From positions 1 through 34,792 of the forward strand of contig RAZE01000030.1 of NCBI GenBank assembly GCA_003611955.1: DNA of 34,792 nucleotides, given 5' to 3'. A program made the translations under genes and the position numbers. This DNA comes from a bacterium 1XD8-76 (GTDB taxonomy: Bacteria > Bacillota > Clostridia > Lachnospirales > Lachnospiraceae). Below the pieces are notes generated by a model. The model made no database searches and had not been told where the DNA came from. It was given only the letters and a program-made list of their open reading frames with translations. Below are positions 1 to 8,854 of this stretch, piece after piece. Within the stretch, counting starts at the first letter, position 1; each line of letters opens with the position of its first letter.

Positions 1-1227
1 CAGAGGCCTGAAACTCACCGAAGTCTGATACTGGGCATTCTGGGCAAACCGGACCGCAAATTTCCGGTACAGCCTCTGTTCATCGGCGGGGCGCACGGCA
101 AGCTCGATATCCGCCCTTCTCCCCCGGATGCCCTCCAGGCTGATCGCATCCCTCACCAGGACTTCCCTGTATTCCACTCTGTCTCTTCTTCTCTCCTCCA
201 GCTCTCTGATGGGGTTCTGGTACAGTCTGCCGTCCCTTACGGACAGCTCTCTGGGCAGACTCATCTGACCGAACCATTTATCCTCCGGGGTACGCACTGC
301 ACAGGTCTCCCAGTTCTGCATCCATCCGATCAGCACCCTCCGCCCGTCCGGCGTCAGAACCGTCTGGGGCGCATAGAAATCGATCCCGTAATCTACGGCC
401 TGGTCATACTGCTCCGTGAAGGTATCTGTCTCCTCGTCGTACTCCCCGATCAGGCATACCGTCCCATTTCCATTGTGATACTCCAGTTCCCGCGGCAACA
501 TATCCTGGGGTGAAACGATCAGAACGCCCTTTCCGTCCAACTCAAAAAAGTCGGGACATTCCCACATTTTCCCAAATCGGTCGTTGTTCGCCGCAAGCAC
601 CTTTCGATACTGCCAGCGAAGCCCATCCTCGCTGGCATAGAGCAGAACCTGACCGCTGCCGTCCGCCGGACGGCTTCCGATCAGCGCACGGTATGTACCA
701 TCTTTCTTTCGCCACACCTTCGGATCCCGAAAATCAAATCTGCTGCTGCCCTCCGGAATATCCCTCTCATCCAACACCGGATTGTTCTCATATTTCTCAT
801 AGTCTGTTCCGTCCCCCACCGCAAGGCACTGTGTCTGTACCTCACAGATACCGCCGTTCTCCTGCTTTTCCCTGACAACACCGGTGTACATCAAAAGATG
901 CCTTCCATCCGGCAGTTCTATCGCGCTGCCGGAAAAGCATCCGTCTTTATCGTAAAGCTCATCCGGCGCAAGCGCCGCCGGGAGATATTCCCAGTGAAGC
1001 ATATCCCTGCTCACCGCATGTCCCCAGTGCATCGCCCCCCAGCACGTGTCATAGGGATTGTACTGGTAAAACAGATGATACTGCCCTTTATAACAGGAAA
1101 ATCCGTTGGGATCATTCATCCACCCGGTCCGCGCCGTCAGATGAAATGACGGCCGCTCCGTCTCCTGTATCTGTTTTTCCGATTCTTCCTCGAATTCTCT
1201 CGCCTCTCTCAACGCCTGACTTATCAT
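1..1227 (-). CDS. GH32 beta-fructosidase / sucrose-6-phosphate hydrolase (3' end off window)
   Basis: Glycoside hydrolase family 32 enzyme, which cleaves the fructose-glucose bond of sucrose, sucrose-6-phosphate or short fructans. The N-terminal part carries WMNDPNGF, whose Asp is the catalytic nucleophile in this family. FRDP and WECPDFF follow; the Glu of ECP is the acid/base. About 409 codons are present of a usual 480-500, so the C-terminal beta-sandwich is cut by the window edge. The ATG is preceded by GGATGGAG. There is no signal peptide, so the enzyme should be cytoplasmic, as expected for sucrose-6-phosphate hydrolase. It lies downstream of ldh in the same direction and no clear promoter of its own is visible. 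Whether the substrate is phosphorylated cannot be told from sequence. With the alpha-galactosidase operon further right it could complete raffinose breakdown (inference). Confidence 0.9.
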   Translation of the reverse strand, partial: MISQALREAREFEEESEKQIQETERPSFHLTARTGWMNDPNGFSCYKGQYHLFYQYNPYDTCWGAMHWGHAVSRDMLHWEYLPAALAPDELYDKDGCFSGSAIELPDGRHLLMYTGVVREKQENGGICEVQTQCLAVGDGTDYEKYENNPVLDERDIPEGSSRFDFRDPKVWRKKDGTYRALIGSRPADGSGQVLLYASEDGLRWQYRKVLAANNDRFGKMWECPDFFELDGKGVLIVSPQDMLPRELEYHNGNGTVCLIGEYDEETDTFTEQYDQAVDYGIDFYAPQTVLTPDGRRVLIGWMQNWETCAVRTPEDKWFGQMSLPRELSVRDGRLYQNPIRELEERRRDRVEYREVLVRDAISLEGIRGRRADIELAVRPADEQRLYRKFAVRFAQNAQYQTSVSFRPL

Positions 1228-1273
1228 AATGTCTCCATCCTATCAGCCTGTCGCCGATCTTCCTCTGACCTGT

Positions 1274-1298
1274 AATAAGAATCTATCTGATTCTTATT
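1274..1298. repeat. Perfect 10-bp A/T-rich inverted repeat between ldh and the GH32 gene
   Basis: AATAAGAATC and GATTCTTATT are separated by five bases. It sits just after the ldh stop codon and before the GH32 gene. No T-run follows on either strand, so it is not a textbook terminator. It could be an mRNA 3' stabiliser, a weak terminator or an operator for the GH32 gene. Confidence 0.6.
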
Positions 1299-1314
1299 CT
1301 CATAGAAAATCCCT

Positions 1315-2289
1315 TTAAAATCCTTCCTGCTTCTGTATCTCCTTCAACACCTTAGCGGAATTCCAGAGGCGCTTCTGCTCCTCCTCATCCAGCGAAACCG
1401 GGACCACGTGCTCCACGCCGTCTTCGCCGACGATAGCCGGCATACTCAGCACCACATCCGTCAGCCCGTACTCCCCATGCATCATACTGGAGATCGGCAG
1501 CACCGATTTCTCATCCCGCACGATCGCTTCACAGATCCGCTTCACCGCCATGGCGATGCCGTAATAAGTCGCCTGTTTGCGCTCAATGATCTCATAAGCA
1601 CTGTTCTTTACACGCTCCGCTATTTCCTCCATGGCTTCTTTCATTTCTTTGTTGCTGTCAATATCATTTCTGATCTTACAGAACTCTTTCAGAGGCACTC
1701 CGGAAACATTGGCGCTGCTCCAGGCAGCGATCTCACTGTCGCCGTGTTCTCCCACAATAAAGGCATGAACGCCTCTGCTGTCCACCTCCAGAAATTCACC
1801 TATTTCGTACTTTAATCTCGCCGTATCCAACACAGTCCCCGAACCAATCACCCGATTCTCCGGCAATCCGCTGATCTTTAACGCCGCATAGGTCAATATA
1901 TCCACCGGATTGGATACGATCATAATAATTCCGGTCTTATTATATTTTGTCACTTCCGGCATAATACTTCTCAAGATACCTATATTCTTGTGCACCAGAT
2001 CCAGCCTCGTCTCCCCGGGTTTCTGATTGGCACCGGCCGTGACAATGACAATAGCCGCATCCGCAATGTCTTCATAGACGCCTGCCCATATTTTCATCGG
2101 ACGGGCAAAGGAAATGCCATGGCCGATATCCATTGCCTCCCCCTCCGCTTTTTTCATGTCCACATCGATCAACACCATCTCCGAGAACAGACCGCTCTGC
2201 ATCAGCGCGAACGCTATCGTTGAACCCACAAATCCGCAGCCGATCACTGCCACTTTTCGGCTGTCCACATAATGAACTTTATTCTTCAT
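1315..2289 (-). CDS. ldh: L-lactate dehydrogenase
   Basis: NAD-dependent L-lactate dehydrogenase, which reduces pyruvate to L-lactate in the cytoplasm and regenerates NAD+ in fermentation. The 324 residues match the usual length. The N-terminal Rossmann motif IGCGFVGST is near residues 16-24. The substrate loop ANQKPGETRLDL (about 87-98) has Gln at the specificity position, which favours lactate over malate, plus a catalytic Arg. DTARLKYEI supplies the substrate-binding Arg near 158, and GEHGDSE supplies the proton-relay His near 182. The ATG is preceded by GGAAGGAG. A promoter candidate lies just upstream, so the gene probably has its own transcript although it follows the inositol-phosphatase gene in the same direction. 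Confidence 0.96.
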   Translation of the reverse strand: MKNKVHYVDSRKVAVIGCGFVGSTIAFALMQSGLFSEMVLIDVDMKKAEGEAMDIGHGISFARPMKIWAGVYEDIADAAIVIVTAGANQKPGETRLDLVHKNIGILRSIMPEVTKYNKTGIIMIVSNPVDILTYAALKISGLPENRVIGSGTVLDTARLKYEIGEFLEVDSRGVHAFIVGEHGDSEIAAWSSANVSGVPLKEFCKIRNDIDSNKEMKEAMEEIAERVKNSAYEIIERKQATYYGIAMAVKRICEAIVRDEKSVLPISSMMHGEYGLTDVVLSMPAIVGEDGVEHVVPVSLDEEEQKRLWNSAKVLKEIQKQEGF

Positions 2290-2309
2290 AAACTTCTCCT
2301 TCCAGTAAT

Positions 2310-2337
2310 CTTATATCCAGTATGGCACATTTTCCAA
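2310..2337 (-). promoter_or_regulatory. Candidate sigma-A promoter of ldh
   Basis: On the minus strand TTGGAA and TATAAG are spaced 16 bases apart, and the -10 box lies about 20 bases from the ldh start codon. Pattern match only. Confidence 0.45.
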
Positions 2338-2350
2338 AAAGTCATACCGT

Positions 2351-3124
2351 CTATTTCAGATATTTCTGAACCAGAAGCGCATGGATCGCCGGATTTCCAC
2401 AGACCACGCTGCTCTTCATCGCGCATCCCAGCTCTTCGCCTTCAAAATCGGTCGCCTTTCCGCCGGCTTCCGACACCAGGAGTCTTCCCGCCGCGTAATC
2501 CCAGATGCTGAGCTTCCTCTCAAAAAAACCGTCGATCCTGCCCGCCGCGGTCTCCGCCATGTCGATCGCCGCGGAACCGCTCCTGCGAATGTCCTGGGAA
2601 TCCATGAATACTCTGTATATCTTCCGAAAACTCTCCTCCCCGAACTTTTCCTTGTCATAGGGGGCCGTCCCGAAAGCAAACATGCATTCTTCCATCGTCT
2701 CCGCTCTGCTGACATGGATCCTTCTCCCGTTCAGACAGGCTCCTTTTCCCTTTTCCGCCCAGAACATCTCATCTGTGTAGGGCTGATAGACCACACCGAG
2801 CAGGGTCTGTCCGTTTTCCATCAGTGCCAGCGAGATGCTGCTCCTCCTGTAATCGTGGATCAGGTTCGTCGTACCATCCACCGGATCCAGCACCCATACC
2901 AGACCGGAAAGATCTACCTCTTCGTTGCTCTTCTCCTCCCCCAAAAACTGTATTTCGGGATATTTTTCTCCCAGCTCCTTCTGGATAAAATCCTGTACCT
3001 TCCTATCCACTTCCGTCACATAGTCCGAAGCGCCTTTCACCGTAATATGTCCGGCCGCCTCCCGGTTCTTTAAAAAGGTTCCGGCCTCCAATACAATACT
3101 TCTGGCCTGCTCAAGCTCTTCCAT
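2351..3124 (-). CDS. Inositol monophosphatase family protein (SuhB-like)
   Basis: Magnesium-dependent phosphatase of the inositol monophosphatase/FBPase superfamily. The metal-binding motifs are present: LGEEKSN near residue 60, WVLDPVDGTTN near 77-87, and IWDYAAGRLLVSEAGG near the C-terminus. The 257-residue length is typical. The start was placed at the ATG that follows AGGAGG by seven bases; an upstream in-frame ATG has no such signal. In Firmicutes the substrate may be inositol phosphate, fructose bisphosphate, NADP or another sugar phosphate, and sequence does not decide. It is the last gene of a four-gene unit that starts with the MATE exporter, 48 bases after azlD. Confidence 0.88.
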   Translation of the reverse strand: MEELEQARSIVLEAGTFLKNREAAGHITVKGASDYVTEVDRKVQDFIQKELGEKYPEIQFLGEEKSNEEVDLSGLVWVLDPVDGTTNLIHDYRRSSISLALMENGQTLLGVVYQPYTDEMFWAEKGKGACLNGRRIHVSRAETMEECMFAFGTAPYDKEKFGEESFRKIYRVFMDSQDIRRSGSAAIDMAETAAGRIDGFFERKLSIWDYAAGRLLVSEAGGKATDFEGEELGCAMKSSVVCGNPAIHALLVQKYLK

Positions 3125-3172
3125 TTCTTTCCTCCTGTTCTGATCAATCCTGATCATAATATGCCCACATCC

Positions 3173-3478
3173 CTATATAAAAAATTCCGCCGCATATACT
3201 ACCAGACACGCCCCGATCGCCACCCGGAACAGATTGCCGTCCACATAGGCGATCAAAAGTGCCGCCGCAAAGCCTGCCCACGCCGAGATCCTGCTGCCCG
3301 TGGCGCTCAAAATGGCGGGAAAGGTCATGACCGCCAGCGTCACATAGGGCACATAATATAAAAAAGATCGGATGAACGGACTTTTGATATCCTTCCGTAT
3401 GAGCGTCATAGGCAGAGCCCTTATCGCATACAGGGTAACCGCCGCCACAATCAAATACAGATATACATTCTGTGTCAT
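3173..3478 (-). CDS. azlD: AzlD-family branched-chain amino acid export subunit
   Basis: Small membrane protein of about 101 residues with three to four hydrophobic segments, matching the AzlD family that pairs with AzlC to export branched-chain amino acids and analogues. The ATG overlaps the azlC stop codon as ATGA, which implies translational coupling. GGAGGAG precedes the start; a longer upstream reading would begin inside azlC in another frame and is rejected. The motif RALPMTLIRKDIKSPF is characteristic of the family. The transported substrate is inferred from family knowledge. Confidence 0.9.
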   Translation of the reverse strand: MTQNVYLYLIVAAVTLYAIRALPMTLIRKDIKSPFIRSFLYYVPYVTLAVMTFPAILSATGSRISAWAGFAAALLIAYVDGNLFRVAIGACLVVYAAEFFI

Positions 3479-4224
3479 TGCTCTCCTCCTTCCGCCTCTG
3501 TCTTCGCCTCTTCGTGCACCGGGAACTTCCACGCAGCAAAACCGGCGATCACGACCGTCAGGATAATGATCTTAAAGCCCTCCGAGATCTCCTTTGCTAC
3601 CGGCAGAACCGAAAACAGATAGCTGACCAGCATGGAGGCCGCCACGATGCCGCAGATGATCCTGCTCTTTTTCGCCGGGGGAATGATGATCGCCATAAAC
3701 ATCCCGTACAGTGCCACCCCAAACGCCCTCCCTATCCTGTCCGGCAAGGCCGTCCCCAGCAGGGCTCCCAGAAAAGTCCCTGCGGTCCATCCGGGCCCCG
3801 CCACAGACGCGGCGCCATAATTATAAAAGGGGTTCAGCTTCCCCTCCACCGCCGAAGCGATGCCGAATATCTCGTCCGTAATATAGTGGGAGACTGCCAT
3901 CCGATGTCCCATCCGCATCTCCGATCCGGCTTTTTGGGACAGTGCGCAGGACATCAGCAGATACCGCAGATTGACGATCAGCGTCGTCATGACCATCTCC
4001 AGATAACCCGTCCCGGATGCAATCACCGTCATCGCCGCGTACTGCCCCGCCGAAGCGTGCAGTAGCATGGACGAGACCGCCGCCTGCACCGGCGTCATCC
4101 CGATATTTTTCGCCGTGATCCCCAGAGTAAACGCCACCGCAAAATATCCCATGGCGATCGGGATCCCGTCCCGCAGTCCTTTCCTATACCAGAATCCGTT
4201 TCCTCTTTGTTCTTCTGCTCTCAT
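3475..4224 (-). CDS. azlC: AzlC-family branched-chain amino acid permease
   Basis: Integral membrane protein of about 249 residues with the AzlC signature. An early segment holds GLRDGIPIAMGYFAVAF and HASAGQYAA, and a middle one holds NLRYLLMSCALS. It forms the large subunit of the AzlCD exporter. The chosen ATG shares ATGA with the MATE stop codon and has GGTGAG just upstream. An in-frame ATG four codons earlier is possible. The C-terminus ends in an acidic tail (EEAKTEAEGGE). It is coupled at both ends, so it is transcribed with the MATE exporter and azlD. Confidence 0.9.
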   Translation of the reverse strand: MRAEEQRGNGFWYRKGLRDGIPIAMGYFAVAFTLGITAKNIGMTPVQAAVSSMLLHASAGQYAAMTVIASGTGYLEMVMTTLIVNLRYLLMSCALSQKAGSEMRMGHRMAVSHYITDEIFGIASAVEGKLNPFYNYGAASVAGPGWTAGTFLGALLGTALPDRIGRAFGVALYGMFMAIIIPPAKKSRIICGIVAASMLVSYLFSVLPVAKEISEGFKIIILTVVIAGFAAWKFPVHEEAKTEAEGGEQ

Positions 4225-5552
4225 TGTCTCACCCATTTCCCCGTGCGGTATTCCGCGAAAGAAATCAGATAATTCGCGATCCATCCGATGGGCACCACGA
4301 TCCAGACAACCTCCACACCGAATCTCGGCGCGAAAAGCATGGACGCAAACACCCGGATCCCCAGATTCACCATATTGGCCACCGTGAACATCACCATATC
4401 ACCGGCGCCGCGCAGCAAGCCGTCCGTGATCATCTTCATCCCGATAAACACAAAGAACCAGCCGATAAACTGCAGATAACCCGCCCCGGTCTGATATGCC
4501 GCCGCTGAAGCCTCCTCCCCCAGAAACAGCAGCACTAACGGCCGGTAGGTCAATTCCACGATCAGACACAGGATCACCGCGAAACCTGCCACGATCCCGT
4601 AACCTGTGCGGTATCCCTGTCTCACCCGATCCAGTTTTCCCGCCCCGATATTCTGCGCCGTATAAGAACTCATCACATTTCCCATCGCCGACATCGGCAC
4701 GATGCAGATACTCTCCACCCGCATCGTGGCGGAAAATCCCGCCAGTACCTGCGCGCCGAAGCTGTTGACCACCGACTGCACCAACATCATCCCGATGGAG
4801 ATCGTGGACTGCTGTAAAATGGACGGGAGCGCCACCCGGGCCATGCTGATGCACTCCGTCTTGTCAAACAACGGCAGCCTCTCCTCCACCCTGTAGCCTC
4901 TCAGCTCCTTAAGCAGTATCATAAAGGAAAACACCGCTGAGATGCCCTGCGCGATCAGCGTCGCCCACGCCACGCCGGCAACCCCCATCGTCAATTCTTT
5001 CACAAAGAAGATATCCAGCGCAATGTTGAATAACGAGGAGAAGATCAACAGATATAACGGTATCTGGGACTTCCCCAGCGCGTTGAACATGGCGGATAAA
5101 ATATTATACATAAACAGAAACGGAAGTCCCAGAAAATAGATATTCAGATAGACCGTGGCGTCCCCCAACACATCGGAAGGCGTATTGAGTGCCATCATGA
5201 TCTGCTTTCCGAGCAAAAGTCCTATACCGCCCAGCACAAGGCTGGTCACAAGAAAAACTGTCAGCGCCGTCCGTATAGACAGTTTCATTTTCCGATAATT
5301 CCGGGCGCCAAAATAGCGGCTCGTGATCACCGATGCTCCCACGCCGCCGCCGATGGCTATCGAGATAAACACTGTCGTCAGGGCGTAGGACGCGCCCACC
5401 GCCGCCAGCGCATTCTCGCTGACAAACCGCCCCACCACGATAGAGTCCACCATGGTATAAAACTGCTGAAACAAATTTCCGATAATCATCGGCACAGCAA
5501 ACAGAAGAAGCGCTTTCCAGGGCTTTTCTGTGATCAGATATTCCTTTTTCAA
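4221..5552 (-). CDS. MATE family efflux transporter
   Basis: Multidrug and toxic compound extrusion protein of 443 residues with twelve predicted membrane segments. The N-terminal PMIIGNLFQQFYTMVDSIVVGRFV and the following GASYALTTVF are typical of the family and appear again in weaker form in the second half (ALPSILQQSTISIG). It likely exports a drug or metabolite using a sodium or proton gradient. The start is TTG, nine bases after AGGAG. An ATG lying between them is out of frame with the protein. It is first in a coupled unit with azlC, azlD and an inositol-phosphatase family gene. The exported compound is unknown. Confidence 0.93.
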   Translation of the reverse strand: MKKEYLITEKPWKALLLFAVPMIIGNLFQQFYTMVDSIVVGRFVSENALAAVGASYALTTVFISIAIGGGVGASVITSRYFGARNYRKMKLSIRTALTVFLVTSLVLGGIGLLLGKQIMMALNTPSDVLGDATVYLNIYFLGLPFLFMYNILSAMFNALGKSQIPLYLLIFSSLFNIALDIFFVKELTMGVAGVAWATLIAQGISAVFSFMILLKELRGYRVEERLPLFDKTECISMARVALPSILQQSTISIGMMLVQSVVNSFGAQVLAGFSATMRVESICIVPMSAMGNVMSSYTAQNIGAGKLDRVRQGYRTGYGIVAGFAVILCLIVELTYRPLVLLFLGEEASAAAYQTGAGYLQFIGWFFVFIGMKMITDGLLRGAGDMVMFTVANMVNLGIRVFASMLFAPRFGVEVVWIVVPIGWIANYLISFAEYRTGKWVRQ

Positions 5553-5587
5553 AGCACATAGCTCCTTTCTCTGCCGTATTCACATCT

Positions 5588-5616
5588 ATTTTATACTCAC
5601 AGGCAGAAAAAGGCAA
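5588..5616 (-). promoter_or_regulatory. Candidate promoter of the MATE-azlCD operon
   Basis: The minus strand shows TTGCCT, a 17-base spacer and TAAAAT, ending 35 bases before the TTG start of the exporter. Good spacing and boxes, but only a pattern match. Confidence 0.55.
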
Positions 5617-5673
5617 TGCCGATTTTATTTCAGACTACGATCACTTCCCCTTTAACCTCTTGTGCAAAAGCGG

Positions 5674-5701
5674 TTTACAGTTCTCCTATTTCTGCTATAC
5701 T
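5674..5701 (+). promoter_or_regulatory. Candidate promoter of the LiaF-like gene
   Basis: TTTACA, a 16-base spacer and TATACT lie 55 bases upstream of the start codon. It is back to back with the MATE promoter, so this 200-base gap is a divergent regulatory region. Confidence 0.55.
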
Positions 5702-5755
5702 GAAATAGTAAGCTGACAGAAACCAGAAAAAACAACTGAACGGAGGCACACAAAC

Positions 5756-6478
5756 ATGAAAAGAAAACAGTTTAAAAAAATATTCTGGGGCGTTTTGTTC
5801 CTGCTCGGGGCGGCGGCCCTGCTTCTTGGCAGACTGGGATATCTGGAGGGCGTTAACTTCTGGTCCATCCTCTTTTCCATCGTCCTCATCGGCCTTTTCG
5901 TGGACGGCGTCCTGAACAGATCTTTCGGAGAGATCCTGTTTTCACTGGCAGGCCTCGTCATCCTCAACGATGAGATACTTCATCTGGAGGCGATCACCCC
6001 CTGGCCTGTTCTGGGCGCAGCCCTGCTCGGCACCATCGGCCTGAATATCATCTTTCCCAAACATTCAAAATACAAAAACCATCCGGCTCCTCCCTATCCT
6101 TCAAAAGCCGGCCACTTCAGTCAAAACACACAGGAATTTGTGAGCGGCGAAGAGATCCGCTGCAGCGCCTCCTTCGGCCATTCCGTAAAATATATCACCG
6201 GCCGCGATATCAGCCGGATCATTCTGGAGAGCTCCTTCGGAAACCTGGAGGTATATTTCAAGGACGCCGCGCTGAAGAACAACAGATCAAACGTCCTTGT
6301 GGAATGCTCCTTCGGCAATATGGAACTTTTCGTTCCCGCTGACTGGAATGTGACAATCAATGTCCGGCGCTCCTTCGGCAGCGTGGAAGAGTCCGGCGTC
6401 GGGAATCTAAGCGGAGGAAACACCCTGTTTCTGGAGGGGTCAGTCTCCTTCGGGCATTTGGTGATTCATCATATTTAA
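5756..6478 (+). CDS. LiaF-like membrane protein (cell-envelope stress response fold)
   Basis: Membrane protein of 240 residues. The first 105 residues hold four hydrophobic segments. A short Pro/Lys linker leads to a C-terminal beta-rich domain with repeated S-F-G turns (SASFGHS, ESSFGNLEV, ECSFGNMEL, RRSFGSVEE). This is the pattern of the LiaF/VraT-type C-terminal domain, which regulates two-component systems that sense lipid II damage. No LiaR or LiaS kinase/regulator gene is adjacent, so it is an orphan here and its partner is unknown. GGAGG precedes the ATG. Its last 39 bases overlap the 3' end of metH on the opposite strand. Confidence 0.8.
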   Translation: MKRKQFKKIFWGVLFLLGAAALLLGRLGYLEGVNFWSILFSIVLIGLFVDGVLNRSFGEILFSLAGLVILNDEILHLEAITPWPVLGAALLGTIGLNIIFPKHSKYKNHPAPPYPSKAGHFSQNTQEFVSGEEIRCSASFGHSVKYITGRDISRIILESSFGNLEVYFKDAALKNNRSNVLVECSFGNMELFVPADWNVTINVRRSFGSVEESGVGNLSGGNTLFLEGSVSFGHLVIHHI

Positions 6479-8854
6479 GACTTCCCTGGCTATATCCACC
6501 GACGCCTTCGCATCCTTCGCGTAATAGTCCGCACCGATCTCCATCGCGTAGCTCTCCGTCAGCACGGCTCCGCCCACGAAAATTTTGCAGGGATGGCCGC
6601 TCTCGCGCAGGGCAGCGATGGTCTTCCGCATGGAGGAAACGGTCGTCGTCATCAACGCGGAAAGCCCCACCAGGGAGACATTCTCCCGGAGAACCGCCGC
6701 AACCACAGCCTCCACCGGGACATCGCGCCCCAGATCGATCACCTGATAGCCATAGTTTTCCAACACCACGCGGACAATATTTTTACCGATATCATGGATA
6801 TCCCCCTCCACTGTCGCCATGACGATCTTTCCCTTCGACAGATTTTCTCCGCCTCTGCCGGCGATCCTTGTCTTGATCAGATCAAAGCCCGCGCAGGCGG
6901 CGTTCGCCGCATTGATCAGCTGCGGCAGGAAAATCTGCTGTTTTTCGTATTTTTCTCCCACGATATCCAGGGCCGGTATCAGTTTCTGATTGATCACGTC
7001 CAACTCAGACATGGACTCCAGATACTTTTCCGTCAAATTTGCCACTTCCTGTTTCAGACCTTTTAAAACCGCCGTCTCAATACTCATCTCCGCTGACACT
7101 GCAGGAGCCGTCGCCGCCTTCTCCGAAGCTTCCCCCGCAAACCGCTCGATATACGCCGCACAGTCCGCATCCTCGCCGGACAGGGCACGGTGGGAAAAGA
7201 TCATATCCATGATCTCCTTCTGGTTCGGGTTGACGATCGGAAAATCCAGCCCGCAGCACATCGCCTGCGTCAGAAAACCTGCCGTGATATGGATCCGCTC
7301 CGGCAGTCCGAACGAGATATTGCTGACGCCCAGCACACAGTGCAGCCCCATATGCCCGCGAACATAGCGAACCGCTCTCAGCGTCTCCGCTGCCTGCCTT
7401 TGCTGGGCGGATATGGTCAGAGTCAGGGCATCGATCAGCACATCCTCCCTGGGGATCCCGAAATCCTCCGCCGCTTTCACGATCCGCTCCGCGATCTCGA
7501 TCCTCGCCTCCGCCGTCTCCGGGATGCCGCTCTTGTCCATCGTCAGCCCTACCACCGCTGCGCCGTACTTTTTCACGATCGGCAGCACTTTCTCAAGCAC
7601 CTCCGGCTCCCCGTTCACGGAGTTGACGATAGATCTTCCGCTGCAGGCGCGGAGTCCCGCCTCGATCGCCTCCGGGTCGGAGGAATCGATCTGCAGCGGC
7701 AGGGACACCACACTCTGCACAGCCTTGACCACTCTGGTCATCATCTCCGCCTCCTCGATTCCCGGAAGCCCCACGTTGATATCCAGAATATCGGCCCCGG
7801 CGTCCGCCTGCTCGATGGCGCGTTCCATGATATAGTTCATATCGTTATCCCGCAGCGCCTGCTGGAATCTTTTCTTCCCCGTCGGATTGATCCGCTCCCC
7901 GATCACAAGGATCCGTCCCGAATCCTCAAATCCGCCGAACTCCGCCACCTGTCCCGCGGAGCAGACACCGCGGCGAAGCCGGTCGGCTGCCGTGCGTCCG
8001 GTCCGCTCTCCTTCCATCGTCCCGCCGGCTGCCAGGTTGTCAGCCAACGCCCGGATAAAATCGGGGTTCGTCCCGCAGCAGCCGCCGAAAATGGAAGCGC
8101 CGGCCTGCGGAAACTCCGCCATGCACGCCCCAAACTCCTCCGCTCCCATGCTGTACTCTCCCGTGGCGGGATCCGGCAGCCCCGCGTTGGGTTTTACGAT
8201 GATCGGCAGATCGGTCCACTGCCGCAGTTCCTCCACCAGGGGCATCAGCTCCTTTGGGCCCAGGGAACAGTTGATCCCCAGCGCATCCACGGAAAGCCCG
8301 GATAAAGTCAGCGCCATCGCCGCCACCGTAGTCCCGGTAAAGGTACGCCCCGAGGCCTCAAAACTCATGGTTGTCCAGACCGGCAGATCGGTATTTTCCT
8401 TCGCTGCCAGCACTGCAGCTTTCACCTCGTACAGATCTGTCATCGTCTCAAATATAATCAAATCTACGCCGCAGGCCGCTCCCGCTTTCACAACCTGCGC
8501 ATATATTTTATACGCTTCCTCAAAGGAGAGCATGCCGAGAGGCTCTAACAGCTCCCCGATCGGTCCCACGTCCAGGGCCACCTTAGCCTTCCCTCCCGCT
8601 GCCCTCCTCGCCGTGGCGACATTCACAGAGACTGCCTCCTCCACCGTATAACCGGTTCCCTCCAGCTTGTGGGCGTTTGCTCCGAATGTGTTGGCATAAA
8701 TCACCTGGGAGCCTGCATCCACATAACTGCGCTGAATGCGCTCCACCACATCCGGATGTTCTATTCCAAATATTTCAGGCCTCTCCCCCAGCCCCAGGCC
8801 TGCCGCCTGCAGCATGGTGCCCATTCCACCGTCCAGAATCACTCTATTTCTCAT
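6440..8854 (-). CDS. metH: Cobalamin-dependent methionine synthase, short form without activation domain
   Basis: Transfers the methyl group of methyltetrahydrofolate to homocysteine through bound cobalamin, making methionine in the cytoplasm. The order is: homocysteine domain (about residues 1-290, with zinc ligands in GINCSLGP and GGCCGTNP), pterin domain (starting with VIGERINPTGKKRF and DILDINVG), cobalamin cap, then the B12 domain with DIHDIGKNIV supplying the cobalt-ligating His and GLSALMTTT. At 804 residues it lacks the C-terminal AdoMet activation domain of the E. coli enzyme. That domain is encoded by the gene just upstream, which overlaps this one by 11 bases. The start is the ATG eight bases after GGGAG; a longer in-frame start upstream lies inside the neighbouring gene. 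Confidence 0.95.
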   Translation of the reverse strand: MRNRVILDGGMGTMLQAAGLGLGERPEIFGIEHPDVVERIQRSYVDAGSQVIYANTFGANAHKLEGTGYTVEEAVSVNVATARRAAGGKAKVALDVGPIGELLEPLGMLSFEEAYKIYAQVVKAGAACGVDLIIFETMTDLYEVKAAVLAAKENTDLPVWTTMSFEASGRTFTGTTVAAMALTLSGLSVDALGINCSLGPKELMPLVEELRQWTDLPIIVKPNAGLPDPATGEYSMGAEEFGACMAEFPQAGASIFGGCCGTNPDFIRALADNLAAGGTMEGERTGRTAADRLRRGVCSAGQVAEFGGFEDSGRILVIGERINPTGKKRFQQALRDNDMNYIMERAIEQADAGADILDINVGLPGIEEAEMMTRVVKAVQSVVSLPLQIDSSDPEAIEAGLRACSGRSIVNSVNGEPEVLEKVLPIVKKYGAAVVGLTMDKSGIPETAEARIEIAERIVKAAEDFGIPREDVLIDALTLTISAQQRQAAETLRAVRYVRGHMGLHCVLGVSNISFGLPERIHITAGFLTQAMCCGLDFPIVNPNQKEIMDMIFSHRALSGEDADCAAYIERFAGEASEKAATAPAVSAEMSIETAVLKGLKQEVANLTEKYLESMSELDVINQKLIPALDIVGEKYEKQQIFLPQLINAANAACAGFDLIKTRIAGRGGENLSKGKIVMATVEGDIHDIGKNIVRVVLENYGYQVIDLGRDVPVEAVVAAVLRENVSLVGLSALMTTTVSSMRKTIAALRESGHPCKIFVGGAVLTESYAMEIGADYYAKDAKASVDIAREVLNMMNHQMPEGD

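Noticed and set aside
7190..8305. 371-codon open frame on the plus strand
   Set aside because: Antisense shadow of metH, which is fully supported by zinc and cobalamin motifs.
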